Assembly: GCF_014640675.1 (NCBI RefSeq)
Contig: NZ_BMHK01000001.1
Coordinates: forward strand, 1 to 64,000
Direction of reading: 5' to 3'
DNA from: Novosphingobium endophyticum
Lineage (GTDB): Bacteria > Pseudomonadota > Alphaproteobacteria > Sphingomonadales > Sphingomonadaceae
Length of the DNA: 64,000 nucleotides
How positions within the stretch are numbered: position 1 is the stretch's first letter; the number at the start of each line of letters is the position of its first letter. This document shows, piece after piece, positions 17,666-25,890 of the stretch. The notes under the pieces were generated by a model. It saw only the letters and a list, made by a program, of their open reading frames with translations, did no database searches and was not told where the DNA came from. A program made the position numbers and the translations under genes.

Positions 17666-20154
17666 TGCCCGCCCCCCTCACCGATCGCCGCAGCGCGATG
17701 ACACTCACGGCTGGCGCGGCCCTGCTGCCGCTCATCGGAATTGATACTGCTTCGGCGGCCACCAAGACACAGCCGGCGAGCTGGCCCATGCGGGATATTC
17801 CCTTCAATGCCGGATGGCGCTTTCATCACGGCGCCGGCAACGGACTGGAACAGCCAGGGCTGGACGACGGTGGTTGGCGGCCGATCGATCTGCCGCACGA
17901 CTGGAGCATCGAGGACATACCTGGCGGCCACGCACCAGATCAGATCGGTCCTTTCGACAAGAACGCGGTCGGCGGCACCGCAACCGGCTTCACGGTCGGC
18001 GGCGAGGGATGGTACCGCAAGCACTTTCGGGTCGACGGCTATCCTGCGGACGCGCGGCTCGAGGTGCTGTTCGACGGCGTCTATCTTGAGAGCGACGTCT
18101 TCCTCAACGGCCGCCCCCTTGGCGAGAACCGCCATGGCTACATCCCCTTCAGCTTCGATCTGACACCGTTTCTGAACCGAGCCGGCGACAATGTGCTTGC
18201 GGTGCGGGTCCGTAACGAAGGTCGCAACAGTCGCTGGTATTCGGGTTCGGGTATCTATCGCCCGGTCACGCTCGATGTCATGCCGGCCGATAGCCACCTC
18301 GATCGGTGGGGAGTGGCCGCATGGACGCGCCAGCTCGAAAACGGAACCGCTGTAGTCGAGGTGACGACGGACCTCGTCACTCCGCTGGAGGGCCTGGAAC
18401 TGGTTACACGCCTGCGCGACGCGGATGGCAAGGTCGCCGCCGAGACCAGGTCAGCTGCTTCGCAATCGGTCAGCCAGATTCTGTCGCTGCGCGGACCGCG
18501 CCTCTGGTCGCCCGACGATCCGCAGGTCTATTCGCTCGAAACCGAACTGCGCCGCGGCAAGACTGTTCTCGACAAGGTAGTACAGGCCTTCGGCGTCCGG
18601 ATCATCACCTTCGATCCTCAGCGCGGCATGGTGATCAACGGCAAGGTGACGAAACTGCGCGGTGGCTGCATCCACCATGATAACGGTCTGCTGGGTGCCT
18701 GCGCGTTCGCGGACGCCGACGAGCGCCGCATACGCCTGCTCAAGGCGCGGGGATTCAACGCCGTCCGCAGTTCGCACAATCCATCCTCGCGCTCGCTGCG
18801 CGACGCATGCGACCGCCTCGGCATGCTCCTGATCGAGGAAGCATTCGACGTCTGGCATGAGCACAAGGAGCTGCAGGACTTCTCTATCCACTTCCGAGAT
18901 CGATGGGAGAAGGTGATCGATGCGATGGTGCGCCCGGCGCGTAACAACCCGTCGGTCATCATGTGGAGCATCGGCAACGAAATCCCCTTGCGCGCCACCG
19001 ATCAAGGCGTGGAGTGGGAATGGAAACTGGCCAACGCCGTCAAGCGGCTGGATCCGACCCGCCCCGTTACCGCCGGCCTCAACGGCGTGCTCGGACAGGA
19101 AATGATAGCCGGACCCGAGACGGCCCGTCCCGGCTTTGCCAACAAGATCGACAATGCCTCGACGATCTTCATCGACGTGCCGGGCTATAACTACCGTCTC
19201 GACGACATCGAGCGTGAGCATCTTCAGCATCCGGAGCGCGTTGTCTATGCCTCCGAGACCTTCGCCCGCGAGGTGTTCGACTATGCGGCGCTGACGGACC
19301 GCGCGCCCTACTTCCTGGGCGAGTTTGTCTGGACGGCAATGGACTACATTGGCGAGGCCGGACTCGGCGCCACCGCGTTCCTCAAGAATGGCAGTCCGCC
19401 ATTCGCTATAACAGGCTGGCCCTGGGTGAACGCCTGGTGCGGCGATCTTGACCTGATTGGCGAGCAGAAAGCCGCATCTCTCGCTCGCGATGTCGCCTGG
19501 GGGCTGAGCCCGTTGGAACTTCTCGTGCAGCGCCCCGCGCCCGAGGGCACTTTTCCATGGGTCGCCAACTGGGGGTGGCCCGACGAGTTGCAGAGCTGGG
19601 CTTGGCCGGAGAGCGCGGACAAGCCGCTTACCGTGCGTCTCTACACGTCGGCTGAGCGCGTTGAGCTGCTGTTGAACGGAGCCACCGTCGGGCAGAAGAC
19701 GCTTACTCCCGAAGACAAGATGAAGGCGGAATTTGCCGTACCCTATGCGCCGGGCGTACTTGAAGCCGTGGCCTGGAAGGGCGACCGCGCCATCGCTCGG
19801 CGGCGCCTGGAGACCGTGGGGGCAGCCAACAGCCTGCGCCTCTCGGTGGAAAGCTCGTCCGAACTTCGCGGGAACGAAGCGCTGGCCTATGTCCGGGTCG
19901 ACGTTCTGGATTCCGCAGGCCGGGTCCTGCCCGACGACCAGCGCGCGGTAGGTCTCGCGATCGAAGGACCGGCCAGGCTGGCCGCCTTCGGCAGCGCCAA
20001 TCCCCTGGCAACCGGCTCTCTGCAATCCACGGAAACGCAGACGTTTCGCGGCCGCGCGCTTGCGATCTTGCGTGCAACAGGCCCGGGTCAAGTGCGGGTT
20101 ACCGCGCAATCGGAAGGCTTGCCAAACGCAGCGGTCACCTTCGCGCTGGCCTAG
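17665..20154 (+). CDS. Secreted glycoside hydrolase family 2 (beta-galactosidase-like)
   Basis: An 829-residue GH2 enzyme. The N-terminal DRRSAMTLTAGAALLP ... ASA looks like a Tat-type or weak Sec signal. Domains in order are a sugar-binding jelly roll (LPHDWSIED, GWYRKHF, FDGVYLESDVFLNG), an Ig-like domain, and a TIM barrel with RGGCIHHDNG and NAVRSSHNPSS. Then come MWSIGNEIP (acid/base Glu439) and YFLGEFVWTAMDYIGE (nucleophile Glu553). At the C-terminus are a DUF4982-like domain and a further Ig-like domain. This architecture is that of beta-galactosidases and related exo-glycosidases rather than LacZ. It probably works in the periplasm with the GH3 enzyme and the SGNH lipoprotein. The sugar specificity is not determined. 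Confidence 0.9.
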   Translation: MPAPLTDRRSAMTLTAGAALLPLIGIDTASAATKTQPASWPMRDIPFNAGWRFHHGAGNGLEQPGLDDGGWRPIDLPHDWSIEDIPGGHAPDQIGPFDKNAVGGTATGFTVGGEGWYRKHFRVDGYPADARLEVLFDGVYLESDVFLNGRPLGENRHGYIPFSFDLTPFLNRAGDNVLAVRVRNEGRNSRWYSGSGIYRPVTLDVMPADSHLDRWGVAAWTRQLENGTAVVEVTTDLVTPLEGLELVTRLRDADGKVAAETRSAASQSVSQILSLRGPRLWSPDDPQVYSLETELRRGKTVLDKVVQAFGVRIITFDPQRGMVINGKVTKLRGGCIHHDNGLLGACAFADADERRIRLLKARGFNAVRSSHNPSSRSLRDACDRLGMLLIEEAFDVWHEHKELQDFSIHFRDRWEKVIDAMVRPARNNPSVIMWSIGNEIPLRATDQGVEWEWKLANAVKRLDPTRPVTAGLNGVLGQEMIAGPETARPGFANKIDNASTIFIDVPGYNYRLDDIEREHLQHPERVVYASETFAREVFDYAALTDRAPYFLGEFVWTAMDYIGEAGLGATAFLKNGSPPFAITGWPWVNAWCGDLDLIGEQKAASLARDVAWGLSPLELLVQRPAPEGTFPWVANWGWPDELQSWAWPESADKPLTVRLYTSAERVELLLNGATVGQKTLTPEDKMKAEFAVPYAPGVLEAVAWKGDRAIARRRLETVGAANSLRLSVESSSELRGNEALAYVRVDVLDSAGRVLPDDQRAVGLAIEGPARLAAFGSANPLATGSLQSTETQTFRGRALAILRATGPGQVRVTAQSEGLPNAAVTFALA

Positions 20155-20305
20155 CCGGACGACTGGTCCACTTCAGACGGATACCAGTCAATGGCCGCCA
20201 AGAGTCATAGGATATTCCTATAGCACCAAGTAACGATTCCCGTATTCCTCGCACAGCAAGGCCGCGTCTATACACAGGTTGAGCATTTACTGAGAGGAAT
20301 AACCG
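20155..20305 (+). promoter_or_regulatory. Upstream region of the LuxE/LuxC-like operon with perfect palindrome
   Basis: The gap contains ATAGGA-TAT-TCCTAT (20207-20221), an exact inverted repeat with 6-bp arms, about 85 bp before the LuxE-like start. TATTCCTATAG within it matches TATTCCTCTAG in the TonB receptor promoter near 12.93 kb (minus strand), suggesting one regulator for both. A possible -10 box, TATACA, lies near 20271. GAGGAAT at about 20295 is the ribosome-binding site. Confidence 0.45.
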
Positions 20306-21697
20306 ATGAGCATCAGCCTCCTGCCCGACAATCCAGCGTCATGGACCTATCGTTCGTGGGAGGAACTCATGTCCATCCCGCGCGAGCAGCGTGAGAAGCT
20401 TCAGCTCGAAGCGACGCAGATCATGTTCCGCCGACTGCGCGACCGTATCCCGGCACTCAAGAAGCTGGCTGACCGCCAGGGCGTCGACACAATCGACAAG
20501 ATCGAGGACATCCTGCCGGTCTGCTTCGATCACCGGGTGCTGAAGAACTATCCGATCCAGATCATCGAGAACCGCGATTTCGCCAAGCTGACGACCTGGC
20601 TCGACAAGCTGACCGCGCACGACTTGACGAAGGTCGACCTGACGGGCCTGAAGACAATCGAGGAATGGCTGGGCCGCCTCGAAGCCTATGGGATGCTTGT
20701 CACCTATTCGAGCGGTACCACTGGCAAACTGTCGTTCGTGCCGCGCTCGAAAGATGAGTTCGGCCCCTGGAAGTTCCACTTCTTCAACGTCAACTACGCC
20801 GCGAGCGGCGTCAATTCCTGGACCACCAAGCTGCCGACCTTCTTCCCCGGCTACCGCGGCGGCTATCAGACCATGCTCAAGATGATGAGCCTGTTCAATG
20901 TGGAGATGGCTGGCGGCGAGGAGCATTACCATACGCTCTACAACACCCACATCCCAGCCGACCTCATGGCTCTCTCGGGGCGCCTGCAGGCCGCCGAGGA
21001 CAAGGGTGAGCTCGCTACGTTGGGGCTTGATCCCGCGTTGATCGAACAGCGCCAGCAGATGCTCGCCCAAGGCCGTTCGAAGGACGGCGATCTCGACGCG
21101 TGGTTCACTGACCTGATCGAGAAGTACAAGGGGCAGCGCGTGAAGATCGGCGGCACCTTCGCCGACATGTTCCGCGTCGCCAAGGCGGGGCTCGAACGCG
21201 GCGTGCGTTGCGAATTCGCTCCCGGTTCGATCATCTCCGGCGGCGGCGGCATGAAGGGCTACAAGGACGCGCCCGACGACTGGGAAGACCAGATCAAGAC
21301 GTTCTTCGGCGTCGACTTCATGGGCAACCAGTACGGTTTCTCCGAATGCATCGGCAACGCGCCGCTGGGCAAGGACGATTTCTTCTATCTTCCGCCCTAC
21401 TCGGTGCCCCTGCTGATGGGGCCGGACGGCGAAGCGCTGCCCCGTGAGGGCGTGCAGACCGGACGGCTGGTGCTCGTCGATCTCGTGCCGCAGTCCTACT
21501 GGGGTGGCTTTACCTCGGGTGACGAGGTGACGATCCACTGGGATGACGAGGATACCGAAACCGGCTGGCGCGCGCCGCGCATCGCCAAGTCGATCAGGCG
21601 CATCGGCGAAAACGAGGGCGGTGAGGACAAGATCACCTGCGCGGGATCGCAGCAGGCGTATAACGAGTTCATGGAATTCGTGGCGGGAGAAGCTTGA
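20306..21697 (+). CDS. LuxE-like acyl-activating enzyme
   Basis: A 463-residue protein of the LuxE/PaaK-like branch of adenylate-forming enzymes. The N-terminal helical region (REQREKLQLEATQIMFRRL) is typical of LuxE homologues. The ATP-binding P-loop is VTYSSGTTGKLSFVPRS near residue 135. A second conserved block, GNQYGFSECIGNAP, corresponds to the adenylate-forming A5 motif. In bioluminescent bacteria LuxE activates a fatty acid as acyl-AMP and passes it to the LuxC reductase. Here the LuxC-like gene follows with a TGATG overlap, so both should work as one complex. No luxA, luxB or luxD homologue is present. The acid substrate is unknown and need not be a fatty acid. Confidence 0.8.
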   Translation: MSISLLPDNPASWTYRSWEELMSIPREQREKLQLEATQIMFRRLRDRIPALKKLADRQGVDTIDKIEDILPVCFDHRVLKNYPIQIIENRDFAKLTTWLDKLTAHDLTKVDLTGLKTIEEWLGRLEAYGMLVTYSSGTTGKLSFVPRSKDEFGPWKFHFFNVNYAASGVNSWTTKLPTFFPGYRGGYQTMLKMMSLFNVEMAGGEEHYHTLYNTHIPADLMALSGRLQAAEDKGELATLGLDPALIEQRQQMLAQGRSKDGDLDAWFTDLIEKYKGQRVKIGGTFADMFRVAKAGLERGVRCEFAPGSIISGGGGMKGYKDAPDDWEDQIKTFFGVDFMGNQYGFSECIGNAPLGKDDFFYLPPYSVPLLMGPDGEALPREGVQTGRLVLVDLVPQSYWGGFTSGDEVTIHWDDEDTETGWRAPRIAKSIRRIGENEGGEDKITCAGSQQAYNEFMEFVAGEA

Positions 21698-23175
21698 TGG
21701 AACAGATCCTGGAAATTCCGATCATTGCGCGCGGCCGGGTAATCATGCCGGGTGACGATGCCGTTCACTTCAAAGGGCGCGGCGGTTCCGATTTCCGTCA
21801 GGCCGATCCGCACAAGCACATTCACGACCTGGTGCTGGGCGATACGTCCCGCCTGCAGGACCTGCACGACACACCGATGGCCCAGATCATCGACCTGCTT
21901 GCCGAACTCGGCAAGCGCCTGGTGATCGAGGACAACGTGCTGCTGCAGGAAAGCTTCGCGCTGGCACTGAGCGCAGGCGGGCTTTCCGAGCCGATCCTGC
22001 GCGGGGTTTATGATGCGCTGCCCAACATGTTCAATCCCGATATGATGACCGCCATGGTCGACAAGACCATAGGGCTCAATTACATCGATGGCTGGGTGCA
22101 GGGCGACGGCGCCTATTCCAACGTCAGCATCCGCGCGGTCGGAACGCGCCAGTTGCACATTACCGCGGGCAACGTGCCGGTGGTCGCAGCCATGACGGTG
22201 GCCCGTGCCGGCCTCACCAAGTCGGACATCCTGATAAAGTCGCCGTCCAACGATCCGCTGACGGCCAATGCGATTGCCCGTACGCTGATCGAACTGGCGC
22301 CCGACCACCCGGTGACGAAACACATCGCCGTGGCCTACTGGAAGGGCGGCGACGAATACATGGATTCGCAGATCGTGCGGACCAGCCGGATCGACAAGAT
22401 CACGGCATGGGGCGGCATGAGCTCGGTCAGGCACATCCAGAAGTTCCTGCAACCGGGTATCGACCTTACCGCGCTCAACCCGAAATACTCGATGTCGATG
22501 CTCGGCCGCGAGACTTTCGAGAGCGATGCGGCGATGGAAGAGGCGGCGATCGGCCTTGCGACGATGGCCGGTTTCTACAATCAGACCGCCTGCGCCAACA
22601 CGCGCCTCGTCTACGTCGAAAGCGATACCGACGACGCTTCGATCGAGAAGGTCGTGGAAGTCGGACGCAAGATGGTGGCGGCCTACGCGAAACTGCCGCC
22701 CCTGCTCTCGGTGCCCTTCACCAAGCCCAATCGCGAGCTTGAGGCGGAAATGGAGGCTGTCGCGCTGGAGGATGATTTCTACCATGTCGAGGGCGACACT
22801 CTCACCGGCGGCTTCGTCGTTTCGAAGTTCAACGACCGCGTCGAATTCTTCGACAAGCTCAACAACCGCGTGGTCAACTTCGTGCCGGTGGACGATCTCA
22901 AGGACGTGCTCAAGTGGTGCGACGACACCACGCAGACCGTGGGCATCTATCCCGAGAGTATCCGTGCGCGCATTCTCGACATGTTCGCCCTGGCTGGAAT
23001 CCAGCGGCTGGTCTCGCTGGAAGGCGGCGATCCCATGACCGTCTATGCCAATTCGCACCACATGCCCCCGGGTAGCCCGCACGACGGCATCGAGCCTATG
23101 CGACGCTCGATGCGCTGGGTGGTCGACATGCGCCCGGCTCACGATAAGGTGGCGCTCGAGGTTGCGGCGGAGTAG
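21697..23175 (+). CDS. LuxC-like acyl reductase (aldehyde-forming)
   Basis: The start is taken at ATG 21697, overlapping the upstream stop. The 492-residue product follows the LuxC/acyl-CoA reductase family, which is related to aldehyde dehydrogenases. The segment LHITAGNVPVVAAMTVARAGLTKSDILIKSPSNDPLTA is the cofactor-binding region. FYNQTACANTRLVYVES carries the predicted acyl-accepting Cys299. NPKYSMSMLGRETF precedes it. The enzyme should reduce a thioester-bound or CoA-bound acyl group to an aldehyde with NADPH. Coupled to the LuxE-like gene it forms an acid-to-aldehyde module. With an SDR and hydrolases downstream, I infer reductive or salvage metabolism of an ester-derived acid rather than light production. 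Confidence 0.82.
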   Translation: MEQILEIPIIARGRVIMPGDDAVHFKGRGGSDFRQADPHKHIHDLVLGDTSRLQDLHDTPMAQIIDLLAELGKRLVIEDNVLLQESFALALSAGGLSEPILRGVYDALPNMFNPDMMTAMVDKTIGLNYIDGWVQGDGAYSNVSIRAVGTRQLHITAGNVPVVAAMTVARAGLTKSDILIKSPSNDPLTANAIARTLIELAPDHPVTKHIAVAYWKGGDEYMDSQIVRTSRIDKITAWGGMSSVRHIQKFLQPGIDLTALNPKYSMSMLGRETFESDAAMEEAAIGLATMAGFYNQTACANTRLVYVESDTDDASIEKVVEVGRKMVAAYAKLPPLLSVPFTKPNRELEAEMEAVALEDDFYHVEGDTLTGGFVVSKFNDRVEFFDKLNNRVVNFVPVDDLKDVLKWCDDTTQTVGIYPESIRARILDMFALAGIQRLVSLEGGDPMTVYANSHHMPPGSPHDGIEPMRRSMRWVVDMRPAHDKVALEVAAE

Positions 23176-23186
23176 CCTTCGCCAGA

Positions 23187-24146
23187 ATGGACACTGCCCA
23201 CCTCAAGGCGTTTCTGCGCATTGCCGAGACCGGTTCGATCAGCCGGGCCGCGCAGTCTCTCGGCATTGCGCAGCCTTCGCTCAGCCAGCAACTTCTGCGC
23301 CTGGAGGACGAGGTCGGGCTTCGCCTGTTCGACCGGACCGCGCGCGGCGTCACGCTGACCGAGGCCGGCCGCGTGTTCCTCGAACACGCCCGAATGATGC
23401 TCCTTTCGGCCGAACGGGCCATCGCCGATACGCTTCGTCTGCGCGGTGAGGCCCAGGGACAAGTGATCGTCGCCATGCCCCCCAGCGTCGCACGGCTGGT
23501 GGGATCCCGCCTCATCGAAGCGCTCGAGGTGCAATCGCCGCTGGTGCGGGTAAGGGTCGTGGAGGCCTATAATGGCACGATCAGGGGGTGGCTGGAGGCC
23601 GAGAAGATCGACCTGGGAATCATGTACGATCTGCACACGCTGCGTCACCTGACACCCAACCGGTTGTTTTCGGAAGAGCTGTTCGTGGTTGCCCCCTACG
23701 GGCAATTCGGCACCGCGTCGGAGCCGGGGCTTATCGATTTCGCCCAACTTGCCGCTTCACGCCTGGCCCTTCCCGGACCGCAGCACGGATTGCGGCAATT
23801 GCTTGAGCGCGAGGCCGCAAGCAACAACACGGGGCTTCAGGTCCGGTACGACGTCGACAGCCTGCCCACTCTCCTCGATCTGGTCGAGCATGGGCGGGCT
23901 CTCAGCGTACTGCCTTCCTGTGTCGCGCTCGCAGAGGCTCGGGCGGAAAGGATCAGCGTCGCCCGGCTGGGCCTGACGGGCATGCACCGCACGATGTCGC
24001 TCGTGCGCAATCCCTCGCATGTTCTGACCCACGCATCGGTAAGGGTAGAGAACCTGCTGCACAGCCTGCTGCGCGCCCTCGCCGATGGTGGCTGGGATGC
24101 ACACATCGAGAAAAATTCAACGCAAGAAAAAGAGGTAACCAGTTGA
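23187..24146 (+). CDS. LysR-family transcriptional regulator
   Basis: A 319-residue LysR-type regulator beginning MDTAHLKAFLRIAETGSISRAA. The winged helix-turn-helix covers roughly residues 3-62 (SLGIAQPSLSQQLLRLEDEVGLRLFDRTARGVTLTEAG). It is followed by a linker helix and a two-lobed effector-binding domain (VIVAMPPSVARLVG, LGIMYDL, LFVVAPYGQF). The pattern is close to the nitrogen-assimilation-control/CbnR subgroup. It is encoded in line with the LuxC-like gene (11 bp gap), and its stop overlaps the ATG of the next SDR gene. It probably regulates this operon or the TonB receptor at 25.9 kb. The effector is unknown. Confidence 0.9.
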   Translation: MDTAHLKAFLRIAETGSISRAAQSLGIAQPSLSQQLLRLEDEVGLRLFDRTARGVTLTEAGRVFLEHARMMLLSAERAIADTLRLRGEAQGQVIVAMPPSVARLVGSRLIEALEVQSPLVRVRVVEAYNGTIRGWLEAEKIDLGIMYDLHTLRHLTPNRLFSEELFVVAPYGQFGTASEPGLIDFAQLAASRLALPGPQHGLRQLLEREAASNNTGLQVRYDVDSLPTLLDLVEHGRALSVLPSCVALAEARAERISVARLGLTGMHRTMSLVRNPSHVLTHASVRVENLLHSLLRALADGGWDAHIEKNSTQEKEVTS

Positions 24147-24892
24147 TGAACACTCCAGTCCTCGATGGAAAGGTGGCCTTGATCACCGGCTCAGGCAGGG
24201 GGATCGGGCGCGAGATCGCGCTGCGCCTGGCCAGAGACGGAGCGCGCATCGTGGTGCATTTCAGCGGCAGCGAAGCCGGCGCCACGGAAACCGCCGAGGC
24301 CATTCGCGGCAATGGCGGCGAAGCCATGACCTTTCGCGCCGATATCTCCAAACGCAGCGAGGTCCGCGCCCTGTTCGCCGCTATCGACGCGCAGTTCGGC
24401 AGGATCGACATCGTCGTGAACAGCGCGGGCGTGAGCACCGGCGGCCCTCTCGCGGACTTCGACGAAGAACATCTCGAATGGATGCTGGGCGTCAATCTCC
24501 GGGGGCCGCTCTACGTCGCTTCGGAGGCGGCCAAGCGGCTGGGCGAAGGCGGCCGGGTCATCAACCTGTCTTCCACCCTTGCCGATTTTCCGATGGCGGG
24601 ATCGGGAATCTATTCGGCGACCAAATCGGCGGTCAAGAGCTTCACCGAGTCCTGGGCAAAGGAACTCGGCAAACAGGGTGTGACGGTCAACACCGTGATT
24701 CCCGGCGCAACGGCCCCAGGGATGATGGATAACTCCCCCCCAGGCGCGCGCGAATTCTTCGAGAAGGCATCCCCCTTCGGCCGGATCGGCACCGCCGGGG
24801 AAATCGCCGAAGTTGTGGCCTTCCTCGCCTCTCCCCAGGCAAGCTGGGTCTCGGGAGCGCACATCCTCGCCAGTGGCGCAGCGAACGCCTGA
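24146..24892 (+). CDS. SDR-family NAD(P)-dependent oxidoreductase
   Basis: A 248-residue classical short-chain dehydrogenase. The N-terminus has the cofactor motif LITGSGRGIGREIAL, then an NSAGV-type motif (VVNSAGVSTGG). The catalytic set is Ser in VINLSSTLADFP and the YSATKSAVKSF motif with Tyr and Lys. HFSGSEAGATET after strand 2 suggests NADP preference, since no acidic residue closes that strand. The layout resembles 3-oxoacyl-reductase-type SDRs, and a DMM(D)NSPPGARE loop covers the active site. Its ATG overlaps the LysR stop and AGAGGT is the ribosome-binding site. It may reduce the aldehyde or a keto intermediate from the LuxCE-like step; this is inferred from context. Confidence 0.85.
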   Translation: MNTPVLDGKVALITGSGRGIGREIALRLARDGARIVVHFSGSEAGATETAEAIRGNGGEAMTFRADISKRSEVRALFAAIDAQFGRIDIVVNSAGVSTGGPLADFDEEHLEWMLGVNLRGPLYVASEAAKRLGEGGRVINLSSTLADFPMAGSGIYSATKSAVKSFTESWAKELGKQGVTVNTVIPGATAPGMMDNSPPGAREFFEKASPFGRIGTAGEIAEVVAFLASPQASWVSGAHILASGAANA

Positions 24893-24904
24893 GGGGCTGG
24901 GATC

Positions 24905-25639
24905 ATGGCAACATTCGTTCTCATACACGGTGGCGGCCACGGCGGCTGGTGCTGGTCTCCCGTCGCCCGGCTGCTGCGCGCCCGCGGCCATGACGTCTTC
25001 GCGCCGACGCTTTCCGGACTGGCCGACCGGAAGCATGTGCTGACACCGGACACCGCGCTCTCCACCCATATCGCCGATATCGCGAACCTTATCGAATACG
25101 AAGATCTTAGCGATGTGATGCTCGTCGGCCACAGCTATGGTGGCATGGTCATCACAGGCGCCGCGGACAGGGTGATCGAACGGATCGGGCACATCGTCTT
25201 TCTCGACGCGGCCATTCCGATGAATGGCGAAGCCCTCGTCGACGTCTCGCCGGGACTGCTCACGATGGCAGGTTCGACGCGCATGGTCGATGGCGTCGAA
25301 CTCGGGCTTTGGCCAGACGTTGCCGCCGGCGCGATCTACGGATTGAACGGATGCGAATACGAGGACTGGGCGCTGTCACGCCTGACGCCGCAGCCGTGGA
25401 AGACCGTCACCGAACCCCTAATTCTGTCACGGCCCGACGCGGTCGCGGCCCTCCCGCGAACCATCATAAACTGCGCCACATCGCTCAAGGGACGCCCGGA
25501 AAAACTGCGCGAGCGATGGATCGCGGCCGAAAGGGTGTTCACCGTGGACACCGGTCATGATCTCATGCTTACGGAGCCCTTGCAGGTCGCCGAAATGCTG
25601 AACGATGTGGCCGTTGCCTCGGGCAAAAAGCGGGCCTGA
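24905..25639 (+). CDS. Alpha/beta hydrolase (EstC/methylesterase-like)
   Basis: A 244-residue alpha/beta-fold hydrolase. It opens with FVLIHGGGHGGWCWSPVA, the oxyanion-loop pattern of the EstC/plant methylesterase and hydroxynitrile-lyase-like branch. The nucleophile Ser lies in VGHSYGGMV (near residue 80) and the catalytic His in VDTGHDLMLTEP near the C-terminus. There is no signal peptide, so it acts in the cytoplasm. It starts 12 bp after the SDR gene in the same operon. It could release a carboxylic acid that is then processed by the LuxE/LuxC-like pair. The family is clear, the ester substrate is not. Confidence 0.85.
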   Translation: MATFVLIHGGGHGGWCWSPVARLLRARGHDVFAPTLSGLADRKHVLTPDTALSTHIADIANLIEYEDLSDVMLVGHSYGGMVITGAADRVIERIGHIVFLDAAIPMNGEALVDVSPGLLTMAGSTRMVDGVELGLWPDVAAGAIYGLNGCEYEDWALSRLTPQPWKTVTEPLILSRPDAVAALPRTIINCATSLKGRPEKLRERWIAAERVFTVDTGHDLMLTEPLQVAEMLNDVAVASGKKRA

Positions 25640-25890
25640 GCAGCGGGAAAACAAGCCCGCGCGGACGGCGTCGATTTGCCTCGGCAGATTTCCGAGGTCG
25701 TCCGCAGCTTTCTGGTGTGGCCATTTTCGCACAGCAACAGACATTACGATAATGCACAATGGATCTTGGCTTGCGGTGCCATTGCCTCCCCAATATGGGG
25801 TGATTCTGGCGGTGTGCCTAGGGCTACCTAAGATGTGAAATGCTGCTGCCCCCTCTTATGAGGGCAGCATCTTCAGGGAGGGAAGTATAT
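25640..25890 (+). promoter_or_regulatory. Upstream region of the second TonB receptor
   Basis: A 251-bp gap with a short perfect palindrome CCCCA-ATA-TGGGG at 25788-25800, about 90 bp before the receptor start. GGGAGGGA at 25877-25884 is the ribosome-binding site. The palindrome could be bound by the LysR regulator of this cluster, but that is only positional inference. I see no coding sequence here. Confidence 0.4.

Noticed and set aside
18451..20109. 552-codon open frame antisense to the GH2 gene
   Set aside because: Shadow of the GH2 gene; catalytic motifs are on the plus strand.
21496..23142. 548-codon open frame antisense to the LuxC-like gene
   Set aside because: His/Arg/Val-rich shadow without recognisable domains; the plus strand encodes LuxC-like sequence throughout.
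20306..23175. Bioluminescence (lux) operon
   Set aside because: Only LuxE- and LuxC-like genes are present; no luciferase or LuxD homologue lies nearby.
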